From contig NZ_CP011530.1 of the NCBI RefSeq assembly GCF_001605725.1, positions 4,588,001 to 4,652,000 on the forward strand: DNA of 64,000 bases, in the 5' to 3' direction. Position 1 is the stretch's first letter. Each line of letters begins with the position of its first letter. The translations under genes and the position numbers were made by a program. This stretch comes from Mycobacteroides immunogenum (lineage in GTDB: Bacteria > Actinomycetota > Actinomycetes > Mycobacteriales > Mycobacteriaceae). Under the pieces are notes generated by a model. The model worked only from the letters and a program-made list of their open reading frames with translations, was not told where the DNA came from and ran no database searches. Shown piece by piece: positions 44,297-53,253 of the stretch.

Positions 44297-46321
44297 TTAT
44301 GCGGACTGCACTGTGCTCGTGATCTCGATCTGTTGTGTCAGGGTCTGCGTGATGAACCGCCCCGCCTCGCGTACGGCCGCGCCGGCCTCCGCGCTAAATC
44401 TGGGCAGCGCCTGAAACACGTGGATCTGCCCCGGCCACACCTGCAGTTCGCACTGCCCGCCGGCACGGGTCATCATGAGTGCGAGATGCTCGGAATCGGC
44501 GACCATCATTTCCCGGCCACCAACCTGAATCAACGTGGGCGGCAGCGCGGTTCCCGGCGCCAACGAGAGCCGCAACCGGGAATCGCCCTCGTGCTGCCCC
44601 TGTGTGTACATATCGACGAGGCGCCGGGCAGCAGCCGCGGAAATGACCGGATCAGGTGCGTCGCGCTCTCGCTCCGCAGACATTCCGAGCGTGAGATCCA
44701 TCAGCGGCGAGAACAGCACCATGGCTCCCGGTTGCGGTACGCCGAGCCGATGGTTCTCGGCGATGAGATCCACCGCGAGGTGCCCGCCGGCCGAGTCACC
44801 GGCGATGACAATGTCTTTGGCGGCATACCCCTTGTCAAGAAGCCATTGATATCCGACCCGCACATCGTCGGCTGCTGCCGGGAAGGGATGTTCCGGGGCC
44901 AGCCGGTAGTCGAGGCTGAAGGCCGGTAGTCCGGTCGCCTGGGACAATCGGGCCACCAGCCGGCGATGAGTCCGCGGCGAGCACACCACATATCCACTGC
45001 CGTGAAGGTAGAAAAGAACCTGGCCATCGGGATCGGTGTTGGCGGTGTGCACCCACTCGCCCCGCAGCCCACGCTCCCTGACTCGCGAAATCCGGACATC
45101 GTCAGGCATCGGACTGCCAACTGCCATCGTCCCGGCGACCACACCGCGGGCCGCCGCGACCCCGAACCTGTTGAGCCGCACCCGGTTGAACACCGGTCTC
45201 AGCGCCACCCCGGCCACAGCCGCAGTGGCCCAGGTGCGCCGGGAGGCAGACCGCACGCCGCCACTCATGTCGGGACGTAGCGCACCCTTGACCCGCGCGG
45301 TCACCCTGTCCACCCGGCTGTGCACGCGCTGGACGGCATCTCTACCGGGTTGCCGCCGAGGAGGATCAGCCTGAAAGAGATTCGGGAACCCGGCGATCGA
45401 AACATCGTCCGACTCCGGCAGCTCGCGCCCCGCCACCCCGTGCACCGGGATCTGGGTAGGCTCCGACTCCCCGGGTGCTGACACGAAAACGATGACATCG
45501 CAGTGGTGTTCAATACCTTCCACGCTCCGGATGCCGGCAGCGCTGAAGCGGGCAATGGGCCACGTGATCAGCTTGCACTTGGGGTCGCGCAGCGCCGTGT
45601 AGAACTCGTCGGCGATCACCACATTGGGGCGCCCCGTGAGGGGCAACGGCGTCAGCTGGCGACGCGTCCACGGGTCGTCAATGTGTTGGCGAAGATTGTT
45701 CTGCGCCAGCAGCTCCAGCAGTCCCACGCGTTGCGGTCGACGTCCCGCGAACCATGCCTGCCGGGCGGCGTTCCGGACAACGGGGACATCTCTCAGGAAC
45801 CGGGCCACACGCGATGTCGGCCGAGGCAGTATCCAGTCGGGCGAGCTTTGGAAAAGCTTGACCGCGGCGGCTTCTCGCACGATATCGGGAAGCAGGGTAG
45901 CTGCGGCGGCGCCGTTGCCAACCACAGCTACCCGCTTACCGGCCAGGACAACGTCCCTGAATTCCTGGCCTCGCACGACCGTCCCGGTATAGGCCTCGAT
46001 ACCAGGGACCGTCGGGTCCGCTTCTCGTCGTGAACCGATGGCGAGCACCACCGATCTCACCGACAGGTCTTCTCCCCCGGAGATTTCAACATCCCAGCGC
46101 CCGTCGTTCTCGTCGTAGACAAGAGCGGTCACCTGGTGGCCGAACCGCATGTGCTTGCCCAGACCGAACAGCCGAATGGTGTCGTCACGCCACGTATCAT
46201 CCTGCGCCGCATCGCGATCCAGCAGCACAAAATTGTGGATACCTGAACGCTTCAGTCCGGCAGCCACGCTCAGCCCACTGAATCCCGCTCCGATGATTGC
46301 GACATCCGTATGCATGGTCAT
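44297..46321 (-). CDS. Chimeric flavoprotein (truncated BVMO/FMO) fused to HSL-type esterase
   Basis: 674 residues from ATG 46321 (TGATG junction with the SDR stop). Residues 1-320 resemble a BVMO: GAGFSG at 11-16, then DDTWRDD where others have GGTWRDN, but about 45 residues of the following YPG-containing region are missing, the fingerprint region is only YTGTVVRGQEF, and the NADPH motif is GNGAAA. The BVMO C-terminal part after SIAGFPNLFQ is replaced by an esterase: YLHGSGY at 438-444, GDSAGG with Ser510, and IHVFQ near the end. The oxygenase half may be inactive or altered; the esterase half looks complete. Confidence 0.82.
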   Translation of the reverse strand: MTMHTDVAIIGAGFSGLSVAAGLKRSGIHNFVLLDRDAAQDDTWRDDTIRLFGLGKHMRFGHQVTALVYDENDGRWDVEISGGEDLSVRSVVLAIGSRREADPTVPGIEAYTGTVVRGQEFRDVVLAGKRVAVVGNGAAAATLLPDIVREAAAVKLFQSSPDWILPRPTSRVARFLRDVPVVRNAARQAWFAGRRPQRVGLLELLAQNNLRQHIDDPWTRRQLTPLPLTGRPNVVIADEFYTALRDPKCKLITWPIARFSAAGIRSVEGIEHHCDVIVFVSAPGESEPTQIPVHGVAGRELPESDDVSIAGFPNLFQADPPRRQPGRDAVQRVHSRVDRVTARVKGALRPDMSGGVRSASRRTWATAAVAGVALRPVFNRVRLNRFGVAAARGVVAGTMAVGSPMPDDVRISRVRERGLRGEWVHTANTDPDGQVLFYLHGSGYVVCSPRTHRRLVARLSQATGLPAFSLDYRLAPEHPFPAAADDVRVGYQWLLDKGYAAKDIVIAGDSAGGHLAVDLIAENHRLGVPQPGAMVLFSPLMDLTLGMSAERERDAPDPVISAAAARRLVDMYTQGQHEGDSRLRLSLAPGTALPPTLIQVGGREMMVADSEHLALMMTRAGGQCELQVWPGQIHVFQALPRFSAEAGAAVREAGRFITQTLTQQIEITSTVQSA

Positions 46322-47205
46322 CACCGCACGTCCGCTCCGAGTAGTTCTTTGGCGTCGACGGGCGCGGGCATCATCCGGCCGATCAGACCGGCACCCCAGC
46401 GATACGGGTTCGGGGTGTGTCTTTTGAGGTGCCACACCAACTTGGCATCGAGCTGCGGCACCACATAGAAACGCCCACGATCGTGGGCGTCGAGTGTTGC
46501 CCGCGCGATCCGTTCCGGCGAAACGCCGGTGTACTTCATCACCGAGGCGGCCAGGCCACTGACCGAACCGCTAATGCGGCCGTCGTTGACGATGTTGGTC
46601 TTGACGAACGTCGGGCACAGCACCGTGACCTTGACGCCAGCACCACTCAGCTCGGCGGACAGCGTCTCCGATAACGCCAGCACACCCGCCTTACTCACGT
46701 TGTACGCAGCCATGAGCGGTGCGGCAGCGAAGCTTGCGGCTGAGGCGACATTGATGATGCCCCCGAATCGTTGCTCACGCAGCAACGGAGTGAATACCTG
46801 GCAGCCGTAGATGACGCCCCACAGGTTGATCGCCAGGGTGCTCTCCCAGTCAGACATCGACATGGCACCGACGGGCCGACCGCCGGTGCCGATTCCGGCG
46901 TTGTTGATCACCAGGTCCGCGGGCTGCCGCAGCCAGCCTTCGGACGCCCTCGCCAGCTCGCTGACCTGGTCGTACGAGGTGACGTCACAGGACACCGCAT
47001 GGGCCTTACCGCCCCCGATGATGTCGACGGTCTCCTGAGCGCGGCCCATATCGATATCGGCGCAGACCACACGGCCGCCACGAGCGGCGAGCATCTGGGC
47101 GAAAGCGCGGCCGATACCGCTGCCCGCACCGGTCACCACCGCACTCGCTCCGTAGCTGACCTTCGGACGTCGGCGCGGGTAGGCTCCCGCGTCGGGTGCC
47201 GTCAT
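46321..47205 (-). CDS. Short-chain dehydrogenase/reductase
   Basis: 294 residues from the ATG at 47205 (GAAGGG 8 nt upstream); the ATG at 47211 is possible. TGAGSGIG, NNAG, catalytic YNVSK, and the C-terminal extension VPQLDAKLVWHLKRHTPNPYRWG found in SadH-like SDRs. First gene of the operon that continues through the chimera, the diiron protein, a BVMO and gpm1. Alcohol/ketone oxidoreductase by family. Confidence 0.86.
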   Translation of the reverse strand: MTAPDAGAYPRRRPKVSYGASAVVTGAGSGIGRAFAQMLAARGGRVVCADIDMGRAQETVDIIGGGKAHAVSCDVTSYDQVSELARASEGWLRQPADLVINNAGIGTGGRPVGAMSMSDWESTLAINLWGVIYGCQVFTPLLREQRFGGIINVASAASFAAAPLMAAYNVSKAGVLALSETLSAELSGAGVKVTVLCPTFVKTNIVNDGRISGSVSGLAASVMKYTGVSPERIARATLDAHDRGRFYVVPQLDAKLVWHLKRHTPNPYRWGAGLIGRMMPAPVDAKELLGADVR

Positions 47206-47328
47206 TGGCATCACCCTTCGCTTGTCGCTTACGCATGACGCGAAAACGTAAACCAAGGGTGTGACACGCCCGGCTACTTGTCAAGGGTGCGGCGAGATCA
47301 ATGTCGGGTTAGTCGTCCCGCGTGACGG

Positions 47329-47883
47329 CTACCGAAACGCGGTCAGTCCATCGATCGAGCTGCCGTTGGACTCCAGCGCACTCTCGTAGGTGAGCTTCTC
47401 CGCGGGCAGCTTCTCCACATGCTTCTCGTACACATCACGATGACCCACGAAATCCATCAACGGAACCGAGTACCCGCACGAGTCGGCCACCCGCATGACG
47501 TCAACCAAAATGATTGAGCGAACACCCTTTTCGAGGTCATTGGAAAAACTGGAGCGCAACCGCGGGTACTCGGGCTCGTTGAACTGCACCACTCGCGCCC
47601 GGCCGTGCAGCCGAATGATGCGGCACCGCTTGTCGAAGGAGCAGAACATCAGCACAATGCGCGCGTTGTCGCGTACATGCGCGATGGTCTCCGCGCCGCT
47701 GCCGAAGTAGTCCAGGTAGCCCACCTGACGGGGCCCCAGCACCGCGAAGGTTCCGGCCATGCCTTTGGGCGAAACGTTCACGTGCCCCTCGGAGCCGCTC
47801 GGCGCGGTACCCACGAAGAACACCGGCTGCTCGGTCAGCCAGCGTGCCAGCTTGTCGTCGATCTCCGCATACACCTGACCCAT
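47329..47883 (-). CDS. Pyridoxamine 5'-phosphate oxidase-family flavin-binding protein
   Basis: 184 residues from ATG 47883; an ATG at 47925 is also in frame. Split-barrel features: ARWLTEQPVFFVGTAPSGSEGHVNVSPKG, VGYLDYFGSGAETIAHVRDNARIVLMFCSFDKRCRIIRLHGRARVV. These are the FMN-binding strands of PNPOx-like proteins. The C-terminal third is specific to a group of small oxidases with unknown substrate. It is divergent from the membrane-protein operon at 48139. Confidence 0.82.
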   Translation of the reverse strand: MGQVYAEIDDKLARWLTEQPVFFVGTAPSGSEGHVNVSPKGMAGTFAVLGPRQVGYLDYFGSGAETIAHVRDNARIVLMFCSFDKRCRIIRLHGRARVVQFNEPEYPRLRSSFSNDLEKGVRSIILVDVMRVADSCGYSVPLMDFVGHRDVYEKHVEKLPAEKLTYESALESNGSSIDGLTAFR

Positions 47884-47977
47884 GAGTTCCAGGGTGCCAC
47901 CGACGCCCGGTAATCCGCCAAGCATTTCTCATCGCTCACCGAAGATCTTGCGGTGCCGCGCAGCCCGAGGCCGGGTA

Positions 47978-48007
47978 TTGACGGAGCACTCGAGGCCGCC
48001 TTATATT
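47978..48007 (+). promoter_or_regulatory. SigA-type promoter candidate for 48139 operon
   Basis: TTGACG (47978-47983), 18-nt spacer, TATATT (48002-48007). Start of transcription would be near 48014, giving a leader of about 125 nt before the ATG at 48139. The leader holds an imperfect hairpin around 48025-48045 (CGTCGCCGGACGGCGG). Confidence 0.5.
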
Positions 48008-48138
48008 ACCCATCGGTTACTTCCGTCGCCGGACGGCGGCAATCCACAACCGGTTGATGCGATGAGGCCTACCGTGTGGCGCGTGGCAATGACCGGGTCA
48101 TCTTCCGTATAGGGCTACGTCACAAGGAGTTTCGGAAT

Positions 48139-48873
48139 ATGCAGGACCGTCTATTGGAGCGTGCGAGTGCCTGGTGCGGCCTTGCCTATTTGTTGGTGTT
48201 CGGCACCGGTTGGCTGGCGATCGCCCACTTCATGCCGCCAATCCCGCCCGCTGCCGGACCGGCCGCCGTGGCAGCTCAGTTCCAGGAGCGCCATGGCTGG
48301 CTGATGCTCGCCGCAGTAATCATGATGTGCTCGACATTCGTTCTGTTCCCGGTGTTTTCGCTGCTGGTGATGATCGCGCGCAAGATCGAGGGGTCAGCGG
48401 GGATTGTCACGATAATGATGGCTCTGACCGCGGCAACATCACTGGTATTCAACTTCTACGTGCCGTTCTCATTCTCGATGGCCGCGTTTCGGCCGGACCG
48501 TGATCCGGCGATTGTCCAGTACGCAAGCGACAACGGGTTCCTTCAGTTCATGGGCGGTATCCCCATGTTCTTACTGGTATGGGTGCTCAGCGCCTACGCG
48601 ATCCTGGTGCTTAGCCCACGTCGAGATCCGTTGGTACCGCGCTGGTTCGGGTATCTGAACCTCTGGTGTGCCATCCTCTACCTACCCGAACTATTGGTAT
48701 TCTTCTTTCACACCGGACCGTTCGCCTGGAACGGCATCGTGGGGTTCTGGATTCCCGCCGTCCTCTTTCTCGTCTACTTCGCGGCATCTCCGATCATCCT
48801 GGTGCCCGTGGTCCGCAAGATGTTCTCCGCGCCGGCCATCACAAATAGCCGTGTCACGGAACCGCTTTCATGA
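48139..48873 (+). CDS. Polytopic membrane protein of unknown function
   Basis: 244 residues from ATG 48139, with AAGGAG 9 nt upstream; the longer open frame has no ribosome site. About six membrane helices (for example GLAYLLVFGTGWLAIAHF, LMLAAVIMMCSTFVLFPVFSLLVM, FMGGIPMFLLVWVLSAYAILVL, IVGFWIPAVLFLVYFAASPIIL). No catalytic motif recognised. ATGA overlap with the NorE-like gene, so it belongs to that trio and may be an assembly factor or subunit. Confidence 0.78.
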   Translation: MQDRLLERASAWCGLAYLLVFGTGWLAIAHFMPPIPPAAGPAAVAAQFQERHGWLMLAAVIMMCSTFVLFPVFSLLVMIARKIEGSAGIVTIMMALTAATSLVFNFYVPFSFSMAAFRPDRDPAIVQYASDNGFLQFMGGIPMFLLVWVLSAYAILVLSPRRDPLVPRWFGYLNLWCAILYLPELLVFFFHTGPFAWNGIVGFWIPAVLFLVYFAASPIILVPVVRKMFSAPAITNSRVTEPLS

Positions 48874-49466
48874 ACACCGAGACAGACTCGCGGCCGCGCG
48901 CATACCCGCGCGGCCGCACGGGGCACATCCCGGGCGAGGCCGAACTGTGGATCTTCATCATGGGAGATCTCACCGTGTTCGGGATATTTTTCGCAATCTG
49001 GGGATGGAACTACACCCAAAATCCTGGGATGTTCGAGCTCGGCCGGTCTACCATGTCCCAACCCATTGGATTGGCCGAAACTCTCACGCTCATCAGTAGT
49101 TCCGCCGCCGTGGTCGCCGCGCTCAACTCCGCTCGATGGAAAGAGACACGCCGGGCCTTCAGGCTCTATCTCGCCGCCATCGGATTCGGTGCGGTGTTCG
49201 TGGTGCTGAAGATCGTCGAATACAGTCGCCACCTGCATGAGGCCTCCAACCCGGCACTCGGCGAATTCTTCATGTACTACTTCGTCTTCACCGGCATCCA
49301 CCTCCTGCACGTCCTGGTCGGGATACTGGGCCTGAGCATCGCTACTCGATCGATGCGACCGGATTCCCGCGGTGCCAGCGTGGCGTTCCTGGAAGGCGTC
49401 GGCGTCTACTGGCACATGGTGGACGTGTTGTGGGTCGTCCTCTTCTCGTTGATCTATCTGATTTAG
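48870..49466 (+). CDS. Cytochrome c oxidase subunit III-family protein (NorE-like)
   Basis: 198 residues with five membrane segments. GEAELWIFIMGDLTVFGIFFAIW at about 17-41 and the C-terminal HLLHVLVGILGL and GVYWHMVDVLWVVLFSLIYL are subunit III signatures. It is of the NorE type, without its own oxidase subunits I and II nearby. Such proteins accompany nitric oxide reductases or heme-copper oxidases. Followed at 3 nt by the subunit IV/NorF-like gene. Confidence 0.82.
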   Translation: MNTETDSRPRAYPRGRTGHIPGEAELWIFIMGDLTVFGIFFAIWGWNYTQNPGMFELGRSTMSQPIGLAETLTLISSSAAVVAALNSARWKETRRAFRLYLAAIGFGAVFVVLKIVEYSRHLHEASNPALGEFFMYYFVFTGIHLLHVLVGILGLSIATRSMRPDSRGASVAFLEGVGVYWHMVDVLWVVLFSLIYLI

Positions 49467-49469
49467 ATT

Positions 49470-49763
49470 GTGGGGCAACGCATGATCACATCATCCATTC
49501 GGAGTTTCGCGAATCGCACCATGCTGACATGGGTCGTGTTGGCCGGCTGCACAGTGCTTTCCTGGGCCGAGAGTTCGTCGGGCCGCCCCGCCACCCCGGT
49601 AGTGCTGGTGGTGCTGTCGCTCACCGCGATCAAGACGGTACTGATCATCGCCTCCTACATGGAGATCAGCCATGCGCCACGGTGGCTGCAGGCGGTCTGC
49701 GCGACATGGGTGGCGGTGGTATTCGCCATGCTCACGTACCTCCTGTGTGCCCTGCCCTGCTGA
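49470..49763 (+). CDS. Subunit IV/NorF-like small membrane protein
   Basis: 97 residues from GTG 49470 (an ATG lies at 49482). Three membrane helices: LTWVVLAGCTVLSWAE, PVVLVVLSLTAIKTVLIIASYMEI and WLQAVCATWVAVVFAMLTYLL. The KTVLIIASYMEISHAP part is the mark of prokaryotic cytochrome oxidase subunit IV and NorF. Last gene of the trio, convergent with the TetR pair (9 nt). Confidence 0.78.
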   Translation: MGQRMITSSIRSFANRTMLTWVVLAGCTVLSWAESSSGRPATPVVLVVLSLTAIKTVLIIASYMEISHAPRWLQAVCATWVAVVFAMLTYLLCALPC

Positions 49764-49772
49764 GGGGTCACA

Positions 49773-50381
49773 CTACTGCGCGGAATCGTCCAGTACAGCG
49801 AACATCCTGGTAGCACGGGCGATCATCTCGTCCACCGTGTGTTCTGGATTTCGCAGCCACCAATTAACAAGGGCTGTAACGGTTTCCCGCCACACCTGAG
49901 CCAGTGCGGACAGGTCGCTGGGCTCGTTCAGAACGCCGCCGTAGGATCCCGAAACACCGGCCGCGGCCTGTTCGGCCAGACTCCGGCGATAGTCGCGCGC
50001 GGTGACCTCGGCAAGACCGCCCCTCGGCACACTCCTGTCGTGCAGGATCTTCCAATCGTGGGGGCGCTGTTCGAGGGCCCGGAATATCGCCGCCACTACA
50101 TCCGACGCCCGCTGCAATCCTGGGCGTTCCGGCAGCGCCATCGCCTCCGCAATGCCTCGCGTCAGCGTTTCGCCGGCACGACGCGCACACGCGCAATAGA
50201 GGTCTTCCTTGGATTGAAAGTATTTGTGTACGAGAGTTTTCGATATTCCCGCGCGTTGCGCAACCGCTGCCGTCGTCGTCGCGAGATAGCCACGGTCACC
50301 AAACTCGATCGCGGCCGCATCCAGAATCTGGGCCTCGCGCTCTGATCGCGGAACTCCTTTCGACCCCGACTTTGTGCTCAC
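49773..50381 (-). CDS. TetR-family regulator, second of tandem pair
   Basis: 202 residues. HTH in ATTTAAVAQRAGISKTLVHKYFQSKEDLYCAC; sensor domain shares ALVNWWLRNPEHTVDEMIARATRMFAVL with its neighbour. Its start overlaps the stop of the upstream TetR gene by 4 nt. The two are clear paralogues and are expressed together. Targets unknown; the convergent NorE-like operon is one candidate. Confidence 0.86.
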   Translation of the reverse strand: MSTKSGSKGVPRSEREAQILDAAAIEFGDRGYLATTTAAVAQRAGISKTLVHKYFQSKEDLYCACARRAGETLTRGIAEAMALPERPGLQRASDVVAAIFRALEQRPHDWKILHDRSVPRGGLAEVTARDYRRSLAEQAAAGVSGSYGGVLNEPSDLSALAQVWRETVTALVNWWLRNPEHTVDEMIARATRMFAVLDDSAQ

Positions 50382-50989
50382 CGCTTGGTCCCGCTGCCCA
50401 AGAAGAGCACCGCGAAAAGCCGATGGCTACGCGCAATCATCGCTTCGGCGGTCTCGTCGGGATGACGCACCCACCAATTAACCAACGCGGCCACGGCTGC
50501 CATCCAGACCTCGGTGAACGCCGACAAATCCACCGGATCATGCATGCCTCGGGATCCGAGCGTTGCCTCGGCACCGCGCGCGGCCTGCCCCGCCAGCCGT
50601 GAACGTGCCACCCACGCGGCCGTGGCCGCGGGCCCCTCGGCCGGGTGAGTCGCGTCGAGCAGGACGTTCCAATGGAACTGACGCCCCGCCAAGGCGCGAA
50701 AGATCGCTTCAAGGGTGCGCTCGATCATCTCCCATTGCGCGGGGCGGTCAAAGACCGTCTCGATGGCACCGCACACCACCTCCGCGGCCTGTTCGACGCA
50801 CGCGACGTACAGGCCATCTTTACTGCCGAAGTAGTGATAAACCATGGGTTTTGATACCCCCGCGGCTTCGGCGACCAGTGCCGGTGACATGCCCGCATAG
50901 CCGACCTGCTCGATCTGCCGACCCGCGATATCGAGTATCTGGCTCTCACGATCGGCGCGCGGGACACCTTTCGTCCCTGCCGTGCCCAT
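50378..50989 (-). CDS. TetR-family regulator, first of tandem pair
   Basis: 203 residues. HTH in GMSPALVAEAAGVSKPMVYHYFGSKDGLYVAC; C-terminal ALVNWWVRHPDETAEAMIARSHRLFAVLF matches the downstream copy. The N termini are also alike (TKGVPRADRESQILD against SKGVPRSEREAQILD). Product of tandem duplication; the pair could form a heterodimer. ATG start. Confidence 0.86.
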   Translation of the reverse strand: MGTAGTKGVPRADRESQILDIAGRQIEQVGYAGMSPALVAEAAGVSKPMVYHYFGSKDGLYVACVEQAAEVVCGAIETVFDRPAQWEMIERTLEAIFRALAGRQFHWNVLLDATHPAEGPAATAAWVARSRLAGQAARGAEATLGSRGMHDPVDLSAFTEVWMAAVAALVNWWVRHPDETAEAMIARSHRLFAVLFLGSGTKR

Positions 50990-51110
50990 TTACCCCGCGC
51001 CTCCACCGAATTGACCAAAGCAACCTGGGGAGTAATTTACCAATGTCTACCTTCTGGGCACCGGGAGATCGGATGCTCGCCCGACCCCAGCAGGTAGCTA
51101 GCGCCCGCGC

Positions 51111-52682
51111 CTAGACGCGGGCGCGCAAGTCCTTGCGCAGAATCTTGCCCGCGGCGCTCTTCGGGATCGCGTCGATGAACTCCACCTGCCGAATCCGCTT
51201 GTGCGGAGCCACCTTCTCTTCGATGAAGGTCATGACTGCCTCATCGGTGAGGTCCGCATCGGTACGCACCACGAAGGCCTTGGGGATCTCACCGCTGGAC
51301 GGGTCGGGTACACCGATGACGGCGGCATCGCCGATACCCGGGTGCGTCAGCAACAACGCCTCCAGCTCTGCCGGCGGCACCTGATAGCCCTTGTACTTGA
51401 TGAGTTCCTTGAGTCGATCGACAATCGTCACCACGCCGTCGGCCCGCACCACGGCGATATCCCCGGTGTGCAGGAACCCGTCGGGTTCGATCGTCGCCGC
51501 GGTGGCCTCCTCGTTGCCGAGGTATCCGGCCATCACATTGGGGCCACGCACCAGCAGCTCCCCGGGTGCGCTCTCCCCTTCTGCCGGGATCTCGATCTCG
51601 GCGCCGGTCTCGGTGTCGATGAGCTTGTTCTCGGAGTTCGGCACCGGGATGCCCACCGAGTTCAGTGGGATATCGGGACGGTTCGGCGGAATGAGGTGGC
51701 TGACAGGACTCAGCTCGGTCATGCCGTAGCCCTGGGTGACGCGGCAATTGAGGCGTGCGGCAACCGCATTGCCCAGCTGCTCGTCCAACGGCGCGGCACC
51801 CGAGAACACCGACCGCAGGCAGGACACGTCGTACTTGTCGATCTCCGGGTGCTTGGCCAGCACCACGGCCACCGGCGGTGCCACGAAAACGTGATCCACC
51901 CGGTAGTTGGCGATGGTGCCCAGGAAGGTGTCCAGCTCAAAGCGCGGCAGGATGATCAGCTCGGCGCCCAGCTTCAGCTGGACGTTGAGCAGCACGACCA
52001 GGCCATAGATGTGGAAGAACGGGAGGACGGCCAATACCCGGTCGCCTCGCTCCACCCCGTACAGGTGCTTGGCCTGGGCGATGTTGGCGACCAGGTTGCG
52101 ATGGGTGAGCATGACACCCTTGGCTTTACCCGTGGTTCCCGACGAGTACGGCAGCACCGCCAAATGCGTTGCCGGGTCGAAGGTCACCGTCGGCGGCGCG
52201 AGGTCGGGCCGCGCGATGTCGGCCAGCGACAGGCGTCCTTCCACGGCGTCGATGGTGATCACGCCGGCGGCATCGAGTCCCGCGATCTCGGCGGCCTCAA
52301 GGGCGCGCGGCAGCAGCGGCGAGACCGTGAAGATGAGCTGCGCCTTGGAATCGATCAGCTGCTTGGCCAACTCCTCGGCGGTGTACAGCACGTTGACAGT
52401 GCTCGCGGTGCCACCCGCGCGCAGGATGCCATGCAATACCACTGCGAATGTCGAGCAGTTGGGCAGGAAGACCGCGGCGACGTCGCCCAACCCGAATCCG
52501 CGGTCGGCCAGACCTGCCGCAGTCGCGTCGACCTGGGTGCGCAGCTCACCGAAGCTCGTCTGTGCGCCGGAGAGGCCATCGATGAGAGCGACACGACTGT
52601 CGTCGCCGGTATCACCGAATACGTACTCGTAGACAGAGCAGTCGGGAATCGAGACGTCGGGAAGCGGGCTTCGGAAGGTCAC
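51111..52682 (-). CDS. AMP-binding acyl-CoA ligase (4-coumarate-CoA ligase/FadD type)
   Basis: 523 residues. P-loop YSSGTTGKAKG, QGYGMTELSP, the hinge and second ATP motif in DGFLHTGDIAVV and VDRLKELIKYKGYQVPPAELE, and the C-terminal catalytic Lys in PKSAAGKILRKDL. Makes acyl- or aryl-CoA from a carboxylate, ATP and CoA; the sequence is close to plant-type 4CL-like ligases of actinobacteria. It lies between the TetR pair and core gene YbjN, and could load acids released by the esterases of region B. Confidence 0.9.
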   Translation of the reverse strand: MTFRSPLPDVSIPDCSVYEYVFGDTGDDSRVALIDGLSGAQTSFGELRTQVDATAAGLADRGFGLGDVAAVFLPNCSTFAVVLHGILRAGGTASTVNVLYTAEELAKQLIDSKAQLIFTVSPLLPRALEAAEIAGLDAAGVITIDAVEGRLSLADIARPDLAPPTVTFDPATHLAVLPYSSGTTGKAKGVMLTHRNLVANIAQAKHLYGVERGDRVLAVLPFFHIYGLVVLLNVQLKLGAELIILPRFELDTFLGTIANYRVDHVFVAPPVAVVLAKHPEIDKYDVSCLRSVFSGAAPLDEQLGNAVAARLNCRVTQGYGMTELSPVSHLIPPNRPDIPLNSVGIPVPNSENKLIDTETGAEIEIPAEGESAPGELLVRGPNVMAGYLGNEEATAATIEPDGFLHTGDIAVVRADGVVTIVDRLKELIKYKGYQVPPAELEALLLTHPGIGDAAVIGVPDPSSGEIPKAFVVRTDADLTDEAVMTFIEEKVAPHKRIRQVEFIDAIPKSAAGKILRKDLRARV

Positions 52683-52749
52683 GTCCGACAGTCTTGCACG
52701 CCGCGTCTAGTCCCTGCTCAGCGTCCGTGCCTCTGGACATCCGCAGCGG

Positions 52750-53253
52750 TCAATCCTCGATGAGGTGCTCGAAGGCCTCAAGATTCTTCAGCGACTCACC
52801 GCGCGAGGTCCGCCAGGCCCATTCCTTCTGGATGGACGTCTTGAACCCCAACTCCAGCAGGACGTTGAAGTCGCCGTCCACGGCTTCCAGTACCTGCCCG
52901 AGCAATCGGTCGATCTCATCGGGGGTGATCGCGGGCAGCGGCAGCCGGCCCACCAGATAGATGTCGCCCATGTTGTCGATCGTGTACGCGACGGCATACA
53001 GACGCCGGTTGCGTTTGAGGAGGTACCGGTACACGCCTTCGGTGTTCTCGTCGGGACGACGGCATACGAACACCTCGACGCGCACGGCGTGCTCGCCCGG
53101 AGTGAGCATCGTCGTGATCTTCTGCTTGCGCTCACCGGGAAGCTCTACCACCAGCGCGGGCTTGCCATCGGGCCCGTGATGCTCGCTGAAGGTGACCTCC
53201 CGGTCCACCAGGGTGCGCACGATGACGGCGTACGCCTGCTCGGCGGTGGTCAT
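52750..53253 (-). CDS. YbjN-domain protein, Rv0487-like
   Basis: 167 residues. The fold features of YbjN/type III chaperone-like proteins are seen: [45 protein letters not shown], then a final helix [29 protein letters not shown]. Function unknown in mycobacteria. Overlaps the mshA stop by 4 nt, as expected for the mshA-Rv0487 pair. Confidence 0.85.
   Translation of the reverse strand: MTTAEQAYAVIVRTLVDREVTFSEHHGPDGKPALVVELPGERKQKITTMLTPGEHAVRVEVFVCRRPDENTEGVYRYLLKRNRRLYAVAYTIDNMGDIYLVGRLPLPAITPDEIDRLLGQVLEAVDGDFNVLLELGFKTSIQKEWAWRTSRGESLKNLEAFEHLIED

Noticed and set aside
51201..52763. 520-codon plus-strand frame antisense to the acyl-CoA ligase
   Set aside because: Ligase motifs in the minus frame are complete; the antisense protein is His/Arg/Gln-rich as expected from complement codons.
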